Positions 51,647-63,000 of a DNA stretch of 64,000 nt are shown here, one piece after another (positions within the stretch are counted from its first letter, which is position 1; the number at the start of each line of letters is the position of its first letter). The DNA comes from an uncultured Draconibacterium sp. GTDB lineage: Bacteria; Bacteroidota; Bacteroidia; Bacteroidales; Prolixibacteraceae. Under the pieces are notes generated by a model. The model was not told the DNA's origin. It did no database searches and saw only the letters and a list, made by a program, of their open reading frames with translations. The stretch spans positions 1-64,000 of the forward strand of contig NZ_CAJXTC010000006.1 in the NCBI RefSeq assembly GCF_913060805.1, in the 5' to 3' direction. A program made the position numbers and the translations under genes.

Positions 51647-52711
51647 TTACATCAAAATCTGGCGGGCATAGTTAACGCAGGTTTTTACTTCTTTAACGGC
51701 GTTCGACCATGGTTTTACATCGTATTCCAACTCGATGTCGCAATAAATCGGCCACTTTTCTTTTTTGATCAGAAGCAGCACCTCTTCCAATGGCATTTGT
51801 CCCTGTCCCCAAACCTGGTTTTGGTTAGGCGGATCAGTTTCCGGTCCGGTTTTGTCTTTGATGTGTATGCTGAAAATCCGGTCGTGGTATTTCCGGAGAA
51901 TATCGCAAGGATTTTTACCGGTTGAACCAAAATAGTGACCCGAATCGAAATTGAACATTACTGCTGGCGATATTCCAACGAAATTATCGTAAGTAAAACC
52001 TTCTACGTCGGCAAACTGCATGTGCTGGTGGAAAACAGCGTACATTCCATGTTTCTCGGCAATCGGTCCCAATTTTTTCGCGGCATCTTCGCTGATTTCT
52101 TCGCTAACACCTTTTGCTCCCAAAGCTTTGGCCACTTTAAAAGCGTAATCAATTTCTTCGTCCGACCATTGCGATGGCGAGAACTTAACAATGTGTGGTT
52201 TTATTCCGGCGTCATCCAGCAGTTTTTTGGCAGATTCCACCTTTTTCATATCAACATTCAATCGGAATTTACGAACTTCTTCGTTGTATTTATCCATTCT
52301 GGCTTGCTGTTCAGCATTTAATTGCGGACGACCCCTGCGGCGTGGTTGTGGAGCCTCTCCGCTTGCTTCCTGTTCGGCTTGCTGCTGCCTACGTATTTCC
52401 ATAAAAATCTCCATCATCGGACTCTCGGGCGCACCCAAATACGTTTCCAGATCGCCGCTCATTAATTCAATTGAGCTGATGTTGCACTCTTTGCAATATT
52501 TTACAATGTTCTCCAAACCGCCCGGCATGGTACGCCAGCTGTAGGTGATGGCGCCAATGTGTACGCCCCCAAAGTTAGAGTTAGGATTGTCATTTTTCGG
52601 GGCTGGATTTGCAGCGGCAAAATTTACCGGAACCATTGAAGCTGCAGCTAAAGCTGCCGAGCTACCTAAAAATTTCCTGCGCGACAGCCCGTTATTTTTG
52701 TTTTTACTCAT
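51647..52711 (-). CDS. Tat-exported sugar phosphate isomerase/epimerase-like protein
   Basis: It has 354 residues with the twin-arginine leader SRRKFLGSSAALAAASMVP. The body is an AP-endonuclease-2-like TIM barrel: IGAITYSWRTMPGGLENIVKYCKE, metal ligands in HQHMQF, NFDSGHYF and FSIHIKDK, and Glu in IYCDIELEYD. An unusual insert of some 50 charged residues (RRQQAEQEASGEAPQPRRRGRPQ region) lies near residues 108-155. Such exported proteins act on free sugars or glycosides, for example as 3-keto-sugar hydrolases or epimerases. They often sit beside Gfo/Idh/MocA oxidoreductases, as here with an 18-bp gap. Confidence 0.85.
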   Translation of the reverse strand: MSKNKNNGLSRRKFLGSSAALAAASMVPVNFAAANPAPKNDNPNSNFGGVHIGAITYSWRTMPGGLENIVKYCKECNISSIELMSGDLETYLGAPESPMMEIFMEIRRQQQAEQEASGEAPQPRRRGRPQLNAEQQARMDKYNEEVRKFRLNVDMKKVESAKKLLDDAGIKPHIVKFSPSQWSDEEIDYAFKVAKALGAKGVSEEISEDAAKKLGPIAEKHGMYAVFHQHMQFADVEGFTYDNFVGISPAVMFNFDSGHYFGSTGKNPCDILRKYHDRIFSIHIKDKTGPETDPPNQNQVWGQGQMPLEEVLLLIKKEKWPIYCDIELEYDVKPWSNAVKEVKTCVNYARQILM

Positions 52712-52729
52712 TACAATTTGTTTTAAATT

Positions 52730-54226
52730 TTACAATTTCCATCCGTTACGATATTCGTAATGGAAGTAGTTATTTGCTTCTTCGCAGTTGGTAATTTTCA
52801 TGTTTTCAGCATCGTATTCCAATGTTTTATTCAGCTGTTGCGAAACCACTGCAATGTTTGTAAGAAGCATTATTTCAGTAAGTTTTGATGAAACTTCGAA
52901 ATCGTTGGCAGCTTTGCGGCCTTCTTTAATGGCTTCAATAAAATCAACATAAACGCTGCTTGGGCGTTTCAGCCACTTTTCAGGTTCCACAAATCCCGGA
53001 TCATTCGGAATCAATTCAGGTGCAGCTCCGTGAGTTCCGTGCATCAACATACCTTTGTCGCCAATGTACAGCGCTTCGCGCAACTGACGGTTGGCTTCCA
53101 ATTCTGCAGGACGGGCAGGTTTAATACCGCCGTCGCTCCATGTTACTTTTACCGGAGGCATGTTTCCACGTGCAGGGAATTCATAGGTTACGCTTTCGGC
53201 CTGTGGCAGATAAATACCATTGAAAGGCGTAGTAGTTGCCTGAATTTTTGTTGGCATTCCAAGATCCAACGCCCAGATAGGAGCGTCGAAAGTGTGCGCT
53301 CCCATGTCGCCCATTGCACCGGTTCCGTAGTCCCACAATCCGCGCCAGGCAAAGTGTGTGGTTTCAGGACTGTAAGGTGCATCGGGTGCAGGTCCTAACC
53401 AGAGGTCGTATTTCAGATTGTCAGGAACAGCAACGCCTGCCGGACGATCGAGATAACCTTGACGCCAAACCGGGCGGTTCGACCACATGTGCACTTCCTT
53501 CACATTTCCGATGGCTCCCGAGCGGATCCATTCAACGGTTTGCATTGTTCCTTCGATGTTGTGTCCCTGGTTACCCATTTGACTAACCACACCGGTTTCT
53601 TTTGCCAGATCGCGGAGGAAACGAACTTCGTGGATGGTTTTTGCCATTGGTTTCTCTACAAACACGTGTTTGCCTGCGCGCATGGCGTAAGCTGCAATCA
53701 CAGCGTGTGTATGGTCGGGTGTTCCAATCAATACTGCATCGATTTCTTTCTCATTGTCGATCATTTCGCGGAAATCGTGGTATTTTTTGGCTTTGGGGTA
53801 GCCCGCCATAATATGGCCGGCATAATCGTGATCAACATCGCAAAGGGCATAAATATTGGCATGTTTAAACGATTTGTCTTCGGCAGCATCTCCCATTTGT
53901 ATCGGAGCATCGGAGTTTGCTACACCTCCTCTTTGCCCAAATCCACGTCTTTCAGGCTTTATACCTGAATAAGGCTGCATTAAAAAGCCACCCATACTAA
54001 ATGCTCTTTCGATGGGAACATCAGGTGTGGCAATGTTCTGAATGTCGCCACCGCCCTGGCTACCGACTCCAATACCGGCAATGTTTACCATATCACTTGG
54101 AGACATGTAACCCGTGCCGCCTAAAACATGTCTTGGGACGATTGTAAAACCTGCAGCTGCAGCTGCGGTAGTACCAATAAAAGATCTCCTCGAAAAACTT
54201 CCGGAGTTTTGATTTTTTAATTTCAT
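52730..54226 (-). CDS. Tat-exported Gfo/Idh/MocA oxidoreductase
   Basis: This 498-residue protein opens with the Tat leader SRRSFIGTTAAAAAGFTIVP. The Rossmann domain has IAGIGVGSQGGGDI, and the catalytic EKP is intact in GKHVFVEKPMAK. An inserted stretch near residues 70-115 (FGQRGGVANSDAPIQMGD) precedes the second strand. The C-terminal domain shows WDYGTGAMGDMGAHTFDAP. Exported members carry tightly bound NAD and act on sugars in the periplasm, for example oxidising C3 hydroxyls before cleavage by a partner. It is followed by the isomerase-like gene and probably works with it on products of the hydrolases. Confidence 0.87.
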   Translation of the reverse strand: MKLKNQNSGSFSRRSFIGTTAAAAAGFTIVPRHVLGGTGYMSPSDMVNIAGIGVGSQGGGDIQNIATPDVPIERAFSMGGFLMQPYSGIKPERRGFGQRGGVANSDAPIQMGDAAEDKSFKHANIYALCDVDHDYAGHIMAGYPKAKKYHDFREMIDNEKEIDAVLIGTPDHTHAVIAAYAMRAGKHVFVEKPMAKTIHEVRFLRDLAKETGVVSQMGNQGHNIEGTMQTVEWIRSGAIGNVKEVHMWSNRPVWRQGYLDRPAGVAVPDNLKYDLWLGPAPDAPYSPETTHFAWRGLWDYGTGAMGDMGAHTFDAPIWALDLGMPTKIQATTTPFNGIYLPQAESVTYEFPARGNMPPVKVTWSDGGIKPARPAELEANRQLREALYIGDKGMLMHGTHGAAPELIPNDPGFVEPEKWLKRPSSVYVDFIEAIKEGRKAANDFEVSSKLTEIMLLTNIAVVSQQLNKTLEYDAENMKITNCEEANNYFHYEYRNGWKL

Positions 54227-54360
54227 TATTTATGGTTTAGTTAAAAAATGTTTTGCTCTGATTTTTAGTAAGATTAATCCAATCGAAATAGGTTTAATCG
54301 TAGACATATGTTATTGAGCATCATATGTAAACGATGATGTGTGGGGCTATTTGAATAACG

Positions 54361-54395
54361 AAAAAGGGCTGCCCGGTAATTACTGAGCAGCCCTT
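54361..54395 (-). terminator. Terminator after the GH43 gene
   Basis: AAGGGCTGC (54364-54372) and GCAGCCCTT (54387-54395) form a perfect 9-bp stem around a 14-nt loop. The minus-strand transcript then reads TTT, with more T close by. Confidence 0.8.
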
Positions 54396-54417
54396 GTATT
54401 ATGAAAATTTATTTCGG

Positions 54418-56034
54418 TTAATTCTTCAGGTATTCTATCCAGTCGAAATCGGCGTTGGCTTCAGCTGTTTTGCCATTTCCGGTGGCATACAAACCAACAT
54501 AAATACCGGTGAAGAAACCAACAGTTTCGGTAGCCAGGAATTTGGCATCGGCAGTTTCAACCGCGGTAAATTCGTCGTTGCCTTGTGCAAACGAAAAGGT
54601 GAATGTGGTTTTATTGCCACTCACGCGTAGTTCTACAGGACCGGGTTTTAAAGTGTATTCTTTTGATTTGTAGATGGTTTGACCAAACTGCAATTTTACT
54701 GTCAGAATTCGGTCGTCTCCTTTTTTGCTTACCATTATATCGAAGTGCGATCCGTTGTTGAGCAAGATTAGCCCGGCCTCTTCATTCTCATTTTTCGGGT
54801 CGAATTCAATTTGTGTTGTAGCTGTAAAATAATGGTCTTTTAATCGGCGTCCCACAAATGTTGACGGTTTGTTGGTACTGATTGTTTCGGCAGCTCCTTT
54901 TAAGCGCAAGAATCCTTTTCTTTCCGTTAGTGAAAAGTTACTTTCTACCGGCGCCTGAATGTAGTTCCAGTCTAAACCAAGTTTGTCGTTATCAAAATCA
55001 ACTTTCGATGGCTTCTCGGCAACCGGCTTCAAAGGTAGGGTCGGACAGGTCATATCAACATCAACAGTTCCGTTGCCGTTTACCACAGGCCAACCGTTTT
55101 TCGGCCAGGTTACAGGAGCAAGACAAGTCTCGCGTCCTAAAATGTGGTGCGTTTTATCAGAGATGTTGCGGTAGCCGTGGAAAACAATCCACCACGAATT
55201 GTCGTGCGCCTGGATAATATCAGCATGGCCGATTCCCTGAATCGGTTTCCCCTGACCGGCGGCGTTACATTGTGTTAAAATCGGGTTGGCCGGATTATCA
55301 ATGTACGGACCCCAAATGCTGTTGCTGCGGGCGATAGTTTCGGAGTGTGCTTCCTCGGTTCCGCCTTCAGCAGCCATCAGGTAATACCAGCCATCTTTTT
55401 TGTAAATATGTGGTCCTTCAGCGTATCGGCCTCCTGTGCCGTTCCATACTTTTTTACCTTCCGAAAGTTCGCCGGTTTTTAAGTCAACTTCATACAAAAT
55501 AAATGGTGAACTGATGATGTAAGCTTTTCCATCTTCGTCCCAAAACAGGTCGGGATCGATACCCGGAACGTTCACCCAAATTGGATCAGACCACGGACCG
55601 GCAGGATTTGTTGCGGTTACAAAAAAGTTTCCACCGCCGGTAATGTTGGTGGTGATCATATAAAATGTTCCGTCGTGGTAACGCAGTGTGGCCGCAAATA
55701 TGTTCAGCCCGTTTGGAATTTGTTCTTTCCGGTGGATACAATGACCGATCTGTTCCCAGTTAACAAGGTCTTTACTGTGAAAAATGGGAACTCCCGGGAA
55801 ATATTCGAATGTACTGGTGATGAGGTAATAATCGTCGCCTACGCGGCAAACACTCGGGTCGGAATAAAAGCCCGGAAGTATGGGATTATTGTAGGTTACT
55901 GTTGCATTTGGCTCGGGTGCTTTTGCAAACGGATTTGGTGCGACTTGCGCAAACAGGTTAAGACTCAGAGAAAGTGCGATTAGCAGAACAAAACTCTTTA
56001 ATCCTGCAGCTGAGCGCGATTCATTTTTATTCAT
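54418..56034 (-). CDS. Exported glycoside hydrolase, GH43 family, with C-terminal beta-sandwich
   Basis: I start at the ATG at 56034 (MNKNESRSAAGLKSF), giving 538 residues with a signal peptide ending in LFAQ. The propeller begins NPILPGFYSDPSVCR with the catalytic base Asp. GIDPDLFWDEDGKAYI follows, and the acid Glu lies in RYAEGPHIYKKDG. The C-terminal 200 residues form the beta-sandwich typical of GH43 xylosidase/arabinofuranosidase proteins. It stands in the polysaccharide locus between the GH78 gene and the Gfo/Idh gene, separated by 170 bp or more on each side. Confidence 0.9.
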   Translation of the reverse strand: MNKNESRSAAGLKSFVLLIALSLSLNLFAQVAPNPFAKAPEPNATVTYNNPILPGFYSDPSVCRVGDDYYLITSTFEYFPGVPIFHSKDLVNWEQIGHCIHRKEQIPNGLNIFAATLRYHDGTFYMITTNITGGGNFFVTATNPAGPWSDPIWVNVPGIDPDLFWDEDGKAYIISSPFILYEVDLKTGELSEGKKVWNGTGGRYAEGPHIYKKDGWYYLMAAEGGTEEAHSETIARSNSIWGPYIDNPANPILTQCNAAGQGKPIQGIGHADIIQAHDNSWWIVFHGYRNISDKTHHILGRETCLAPVTWPKNGWPVVNGNGTVDVDMTCPTLPLKPVAEKPSKVDFDNDKLGLDWNYIQAPVESNFSLTERKGFLRLKGAAETISTNKPSTFVGRRLKDHYFTATTQIEFDPKNENEEAGLILLNNGSHFDIMVSKKGDDRILTVKLQFGQTIYKSKEYTLKPGPVELRVSGNKTTFTFSFAQGNDEFTAVETADAKFLATETVGFFTGIYVGLYATGNGKTAEANADFDWIEYLKN

Positions 56035-56205
56035 GGTTGTAATTAATTTTAGCTGGTTGTACAATTTTGTTAGATCAATATGAGCCTAATTTACTAAAGT
56101 TAAGCTGATGTGCGAAACTAATTCTTATTGTACAAAGTACAAAATAAAATTTCAAAATTCGAATCCTCCAAGAGAGCAGTCAATGAGAGAATTACCGTAT
56201 CCTGT

Positions 56206-59200
56206 TTACAGTTGGCTAATGAATTTGTAAGTCCCGGATTTTACCGTGTAAACAGCTTTTCCGTTTTCAAACTTCAGCAATTCACAACCGTCTGAATCAA
56301 TAACATCGTTTTCAGAAGCTGCAGGCAAATACAAAGTGGCCGAAGTGTTTGCCGGAACAGTTGTAGTGTAAGTCAGCTTATCACCTTCAACCTCCCATTT
56401 GCTGTAAATTTTTCCGTACATCGAATCATAATAACCTTCTGCCCATGTCATTTCGCCACTCGGGTCGGGTGTTGGTTGCAGGATGAACTTTTGGAAGCCC
56501 GGCTCATCACGTTGAATACCCAACGAGTAAGCGATCATCCACTGACCAACCGCACCAAACGAATAGTGGTTAAACGAATTCATGCCGTTATTGCCGCCAA
56601 ATCCGTTTTCAACGGTGTAACCATTCAGGCGTTCCCAAATTGATGTTGCACCCTGATCGATGGAATATAACCACGATGGATACTGGTCGTTCTGCAACAA
56701 TTTATATGCCTGCTCATTGTAACCGTTATCGGAAAGGGCTTTGCTTATCCACGCCGTTCCGATAAAACCGGTCATCAACGAATATTCAGGACGAAGAACG
56801 CCGCCGTCGTCTATGTTTTGGCGTTCGATGGCTTCTGCCAGATTAGCTGCCATTTGCGCAACAACTTCGTTATCGAATGCACCAAGTGCCAATCCAACGG
56901 CGTAAGAAGTTTGTGTATCTGCCAGACGGTATTCCGGTTCCGCTGGTCCTTCGGGGCTCCCAAAACCACGTGCTCCGCCAATTAAACCTAAGGTTTTTCC
57001 ATCCTCATTAATGAATGACTTATTGAAGAATGCTTTTCGCTCTTCGTACATTTTTTCAAAGCGTTGGGCATCATCAGTTTTGCCAAGAATTTGTGCAACA
57101 TTTTTAATGATCCATAAATCGAAAACATGGTAAGCTGTGGTCAAATATGGTGTTCCAAGCTTGTTGTTTTGCGGACCGAGCCAGTCGCCCAGTTGTCCGT
57201 CGCTGGTAATTCCTGTCTCCGGATTTAAAGTCGTTGCCAGGTAATCGATATAAGCAGCCATTGCATCGTAATGTTCTTCGAGCAAGGCAACATCGTTAAA
57301 CTGTTGGTACACTTCCCACGGAACAGTAATTCCGGCACTTCCCCAAAGCACACCGCCAAAACCACCGCCAATTGGGGCTACATCGGTGAATTTACCGTTT
57401 GCTTTTTGCACATCGCGCATGGCAAACATATGCCGGCGCAGGAATTGATCGGAATTGGAAACAAAAGTTGCAGTGCGCGAAAATACGGAGATATCGCCCG
57501 ACCAACCCATTCGTTCGTTTCGCTGCGGACAATCGGTGGGCAGGGTAAGGAAATTATCGACATTCGACCAGCAAAGGTTCGACCATAACTGATTTACTTT
57601 TGGATTCGATGTATTGTAGTCGGCCGTCAGATCCAGTACCGAACTGATTGCAACTCCTTCAACTGCCTCCAGCGGAAGCGGTTCATCAATTCCTGTAATC
57701 TCGATATACTGGTAGCCGCGCGAAGTGAATTTTGGTTGAAAAACCTGCGGGCCATCCTTCATGATGTATTTATCGAGACAGAGTGCTGCGCGATAGTTTT
57801 CGGTCATAATCATGCCAACATTGTCTCCTGATTCTTCCAGGTCGGGATACAGAATTTCTGCAAAACGTAAGATCATCGTATCGCCGGCAGTCCCATTTGC
57901 CAGGGTGATTTTTGGAACACCAACAAAGTTTTGTCCCATGTCGTAAACGTACACTCCCGGGCGTACTTCTTCCATGCTTTGGGCAACCAGTTTTTTGTAC
58001 TCTCCGGCGTTGTTGCCAATTTGCCCAATGAGTTTCAGTTCATCGTAATCAAAAGTTGTGATCTCACCTGTAAAGTCGCGTTCTTCGCCCGAATACGTGG
58101 TTCCTTCAAGCGGAACTTCGGTAGCTTGTTGCCAAGCCGAATCATCAAAACCGGTGGTTGACCAGCCAGCTATGTCTGATTCGCGGGTAGCATCGTAAAT
58201 TTCTCCCTGATCGAGGCTGCTGTAAATGATCGGACCTTGGTTGTAAAATTTCCAGTCTTTATCGTTCGAAGTGATCACTTCTTTTGTTCCGTCGGCGTAG
58301 CTGATTTCGAGTTTAGCCAGTAAAGACTGGCGGTCGCCAAAGTGATTCCAGATGGAGCCGAAACTTAGTAACCCACTCCACCAACCTTCAGAAAGCATCG
58401 CGCCTATGGCATTTTCACCACTTTGAATCATTTCTGTTACATCATAAGTTTGGTAAAAATGCGATTTGTTGTATTGCGTTTGGCCCGGATTGTAGTAGTC
58501 GTTTCCTACGTTTTCTCCATTTATTTGAATCTCGTAAATACCACGTGCTGTAACGTATAAACGAGCAGATTTAACCATTTTTTCTGCTGTAAATTCGGTG
58601 CGCAACATCGGTGCTGAATTGCGGCTTGGATCGGCAACAATAAATGTTCCTTCAGTTCCGCCATCAACAAAATATGCATTGTCTATAACTTCTAACTTTC
58701 CCGAATAAATACCATTATAATTTCCGGAAAGATCTTCTTTGAAAAGCGTATTGTTGGGTTTCCGATCGTTGAAAACTTCAACATCAGAAAAGCTTGCTTT
58801 TTGATCGGCATCCATTGAAAAGCCCATGTCGCAAACGAGACCAAAAGGCAGGTAATCGCCACCCGAACCAGCTGGATTTAGGTTAAAAGACGCTCCCTAA
58901 AACGCATTTTGCAGCCACGGACGGTCTTCAAAACTGTCATCTTTTCTTTTTACAAAAAAGTCCGGATTTTGATCCAGTGTAATGGTAATATTTCCAAAGG
59001 CGCTTCTTAATTCAAATAGGTGTTTGTCGTTTTTGTTGGCGGCATTTATTACCGATGATTTGATCGAGAATGTTTTTAGCGGAACAGCAGGATTATCTGT
59101 TTTGGTGTAACCTGCGCGGTAAATATTCAGTTTCGCGAGGCCATTTGAAGAACCGTCGACGGCCGACACATCCAATTCCAGTTTTATGTAGCTTTCGTTG

Positions 59201-59823
59201 CGTTCATTTTCAAGCTGATAAATATTTTTGTATCTATCCATTAACCGCATGTCGTTGGCACCGAAAACAAAGCCGGCTTTGCTACTTCCTTCGGCAATGG
59301 CAACAGCATATTTCATTTTGAAGATCATTTCATACTGCGAATAAAAAACCAGATCGTCATCGCCACCGCCGATCCATTGAGCGCCGTCCCATGCCGAATT
59401 ATCCGGGTTCATCAGGCCGGTTTCAAACCACGATGTTGCTGAATGTTCTTCATTGTTGTTGTCCCAAACTTTTACGGTCCATTCGTAACGGGTTTTAGGC
59501 TGCAGTTTTTCTCCTTCGTACGGAATGGCCAGAGCGGTATTGCTGTTTACTTTCTCTGAGTTCCAAACAACTTCTCCTTCTGCTGATTTAACCTCAATTT
59601 GATAAGCAGTTTGTGCCAGATCGCGCACGCCTTCCGGTGCCTGCATTTGCCATGCAAAACGGGGTTGCTCCACATCAATTCCGAGTGGAGTTGTTGTGTA
59701 TTCTGTTGTTAAGTTTGTAATTGCAGACTTGTTTTGTGTGCAAGCAGAAAGTAGGATTATTAATGCATAAAAGGTTAGGCTAAGCAGCGGTAATTGCTTT
59801 TTCAGGATATTAGTTTTGATCAT
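56206..59823 (-). pseudogene. Alpha-L-rhamnosidase GH78, interrupted by an in-frame amber codon
   Basis: Two pieces lie in one reading frame. The upstream piece, 59823-58897, has a lipoprotein leader (LLSACTQ) and the N-terminal fibronectin-like domain (PLGIDVEQPRFAWQM, AYQIEVKSA). It ends in PWLQNAF and TAG at 58899-58897. The frame then continues without a shift through SFNLNPAGSGGDYLPFG to the piece from 58827, which holds the rest of GH78: RLYVTARGIYEIQING, DCPQRNERMGWSGDISVF with catalytic residues, and NHYSFGAVGQW. Whole length would be about 1,206 codons. TAG is a normal stop elsewhere in the window, so I read this as a nonsense mutation, most simply from a Trp codon, or a sequence error. 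The start at 59823 gives the lipoprotein leader. Confidence 0.85.
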
Positions 59824-59943
59824 AGTTTTTTGATGTAAGATTGGTTTTATCAGACAGATTTCGGTTTCGTTTCTTTCAAATATAAGAATACTCCTGTTCA
59901 ATCTTGAATTGGAACAATAAATTTCGGTTTGAGGAGAGGGGAC

Positions 59944-59980
59944 AAAAAAATATCCCGGCGGGAAATCCCTGCCGGAATAT
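59944..59980 (-). terminator. Terminator after the GH106 gene
   Basis: The arms 59950-59963 and 59967-59980 pair over about 14 bp with two mismatches, and the minus-strand transcript continues in seven T at 59950-59944. It separates the GH106 and GH78 genes. Confidence 0.82.
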
Positions 59981-60018
59981 TAAAACTAACTAGATCAACT
60001 AAACTTGTGTTGATGGTT

Positions 60019-63000
60019 TTATTTTGTATTTACCACTACTACCGGTCCGAGTAATCCGGAAGTTTTTAATGGTGAATTTGCCTGGTAAAATGGCATTGTT
60101 GTGTACGTTAATTTCTCTGTAACATCGGGTTGAGCATCGCCAATGAGGCGGTTTACCCAAAGGTTAACCACTTTAATTTGTATTTCGTTGGAACCTTCCT
60201 GCAATGTTGAGCCAATTTCCAAACGGAATGGTTTTTTCCAAACTATACCAAGCGGTTTGCCGTTAACACTCACTTCGGCGAGGTTTTCCACTTCACCCAA
60301 ATCGAGGCAAATATTTCCGCCATCGTTGATCCATTCGGCAGGAACGTCAATGGTTTTGGTATAAGTGCCGGCTCCGGAAAAGTATTTGATGTTGTTGTCG
60401 GCGTTTTCATTCCAAGGCGAAAGCGTCTCGAAAGTGGCGTTGAAAGGCTCACCAACTTTTGATTCGAAATTGACTTGCCACGGACCTGTAAGATCAGCAA
60501 GTGTTGTTTCACTGACCTCAGGAACAGCATACGAATCGGATTGTGCTTTATTACGGAAAACCACAAAAACAGCATCGTTAGGTGCCAGATGCAGCGGAAC
60601 TGTGGTGCTGCCATCGGCAATAGAATAGGAAGCTTTTTTTATCATCCCGGTTTCCGGTTGCCATATTTCGGCTTCTTTTCCTTCAACTCTGAATGTTGCA
60701 TTTACTGCTTCTTCCCGGGCGGAGCGATTATTTACCCAGTAAAAATCAATGTCGCCCAACTGGCGGTGTACATATAACAACTCGGCGTTTTCATCCGGTT
60801 TGGTGTAAGAAAAGTCTGTAGCTATCTGTTCTTTTTCCAACACCTCGTTAATTGGATATCCGTTGTAAATTTTGCCTTTTCCAATGGTATTCACCCCGTT
60901 TTCGATGGGCCAGAGTTCGTCGGCCAGTGCACTGAATTGGTCAGCATCGTCGGTTAAACTTGGAGTACCGATTGGTTTTGGTCCGCAAACTACTGCACCG
61001 GCAGTTGCCATGTCTTTAATGCGCTGTAAAACCGGGAGTGTCATTTGTGCCGTACTTTTGTCGAGTACCAGCAATTTGTAAGCTGCGCCGCCGGGCGAAG
61101 TAATCTTTCCATCTTCAACCTTTAAGGTGTGCAACAATGCGTCGGCATTTATAAAGTCGTATTCGTAACCTTCAGGAACCTGTGGCAATTGTCCGCCAAA
61201 CAATTCGGTAATGTTGTGGCTTTCGCCATACATATAAGCCACATCGGCAACAAAATTACCCTGCTGCAACATGTACGAGCTTCGTGCCAGGTAAGTAGTC
61301 CAGGCAATGGCTTGTTCGGCCCATGTCTCGTGGCGGGTAAACCATTGTCCGAATGGCCCCAATCCCAAACCGGGTATTCTGTCGTCAACCGGTTGATGAA
61401 CCGATGTGTGAATAACAAATCGGTTCAGACCGCTGGCCAGCTCGGCATCGGCCACGGGTTTTAACAAACGCGGCGACCAGGCCCATGCTGTTCCAATTGC
61501 GGTTAACGATTCGGCAGCTACATATTTCTGTCCGTAAATATGCGAAACTGATGCCGATTCGCGAACGTCGGCTTTATGCCGAATTGCAACGTCGGGTCCG
61601 GGTCCTCCAAAACCGCCCGGTGTCCAGGTGGCGCTCATTGGAACTGCTGCTGTACGTTTTACTTCCATACCGTCGGCAATTAATGCGCGGCCTCCTTCGT
61701 GCGATTCGGAGTAGCGGCCCATTCCGCGTTCGGCAAGTATTTCTGTTGATTGATCGTAATGATATTCAGCTACCAGTTCTTCCAGAGTCCGTCTGTAATC
61801 CCACAGGAATTTGTCAGTGGCCTGAGCACTTTCAATTACTTTTCCGGTGAGAGCAGGCAACCATGGAAAAAGATCGTAACCGCGGCGGGCTTTAAACTCT
61901 GCCAACATATTGTCCGTCCAGTTTTGTGTGCCGGCTTCCCAACTGTCAGTAATGATGTATTGTAGACCATTTTCTCCCATCAGTCCACCGGTGGCATCTT
62001 TATACTGATCGAGATAGTTGGTGAAATAATTCCGTACATACTGTTTATTCAATTTGTCCACCTCAAAACCTGTAGCTTCGGGCGAAGCCGGGTGGTTCTC
62101 GCGGCCGGTCAACGAAAATCCCATGCGGATGATGTTCCATTTTCCTTCGGGAACATCCCAGTTCAATGAGCCGTCTTCAGCCAATTGAGCGGTAAGGTCG
62201 ATAATATCTTCTGTAGCGATAGCATTTGAAGTTTCCGGCGTTGGAACTTGTTCCAGGTCGGTAGCAGTGGCAAATCCTGCCTTGTCTTCGAAACGGTTAA
62301 CACGTGCACCTGTATTCAATAACAATTCCATGACTTCGGTGCCGGTTGGAGCCGGTTGATTTCCACCGCCCAATCCCATCATGGCCATCATGCCTCCGCC
62401 TCTTGATGGTTGGGGAGTGATAATGTTTACACGGAAATATTTTCCGGTAACAGGAGCAAAAGCCAGCGTTTTTTGTGCGGCTCTTCCGCCTCTGATATCA
62501 ATAACTTTTTCGAAGTTGGTTCCGTCATTGCTCACCTCCAGGTTTTGGCTGGCAGGTCCGCCTCCAAAATTAAACTGTCCTCTACCGCCTCCGGTAACAA
62601 TGCTTACTGATTGTATTGTTGTTGGTTCTTTAAATTCAAACTGAATCCACGAGAATTCTCCCGGTTTTTTGTAGGGGAGTTCGTTGGATGTTACCAGGTC
62701 GCCATCAGTTAATTGTGCAATACTGAAACTGCCTCCGCTGGAAGTAATTTTGGGTTGTAGTTCCTGCATCGTGAAGTCATCTTCCGGAATACGATAAGCT
62801 ATCACAGAAATGTCCTGATAGTATTCCGGCAAATGGTGTTCGCTATCCATTGCTCCCAGTGCACCTTCGGCTCCAACGTTTTGAAATGTTCCTGACGTTG
62901 TTGGAGGATGCGGCAATTCGCCGCTGAACGATTGTCCGCCTTCAACACGCAATTCGCTCCATACTACTTTTTTCATGGCCTCTTCGGGTTTTACCCAGGG

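Noticed and set aside
58897-58899. Reassigned amber codon (TAG read as an amino acid)
   Set aside because: TAG ends several other intact genes in the window, and no special tRNA or recoding signal is visible. A nonsense mutation or read error is simpler.
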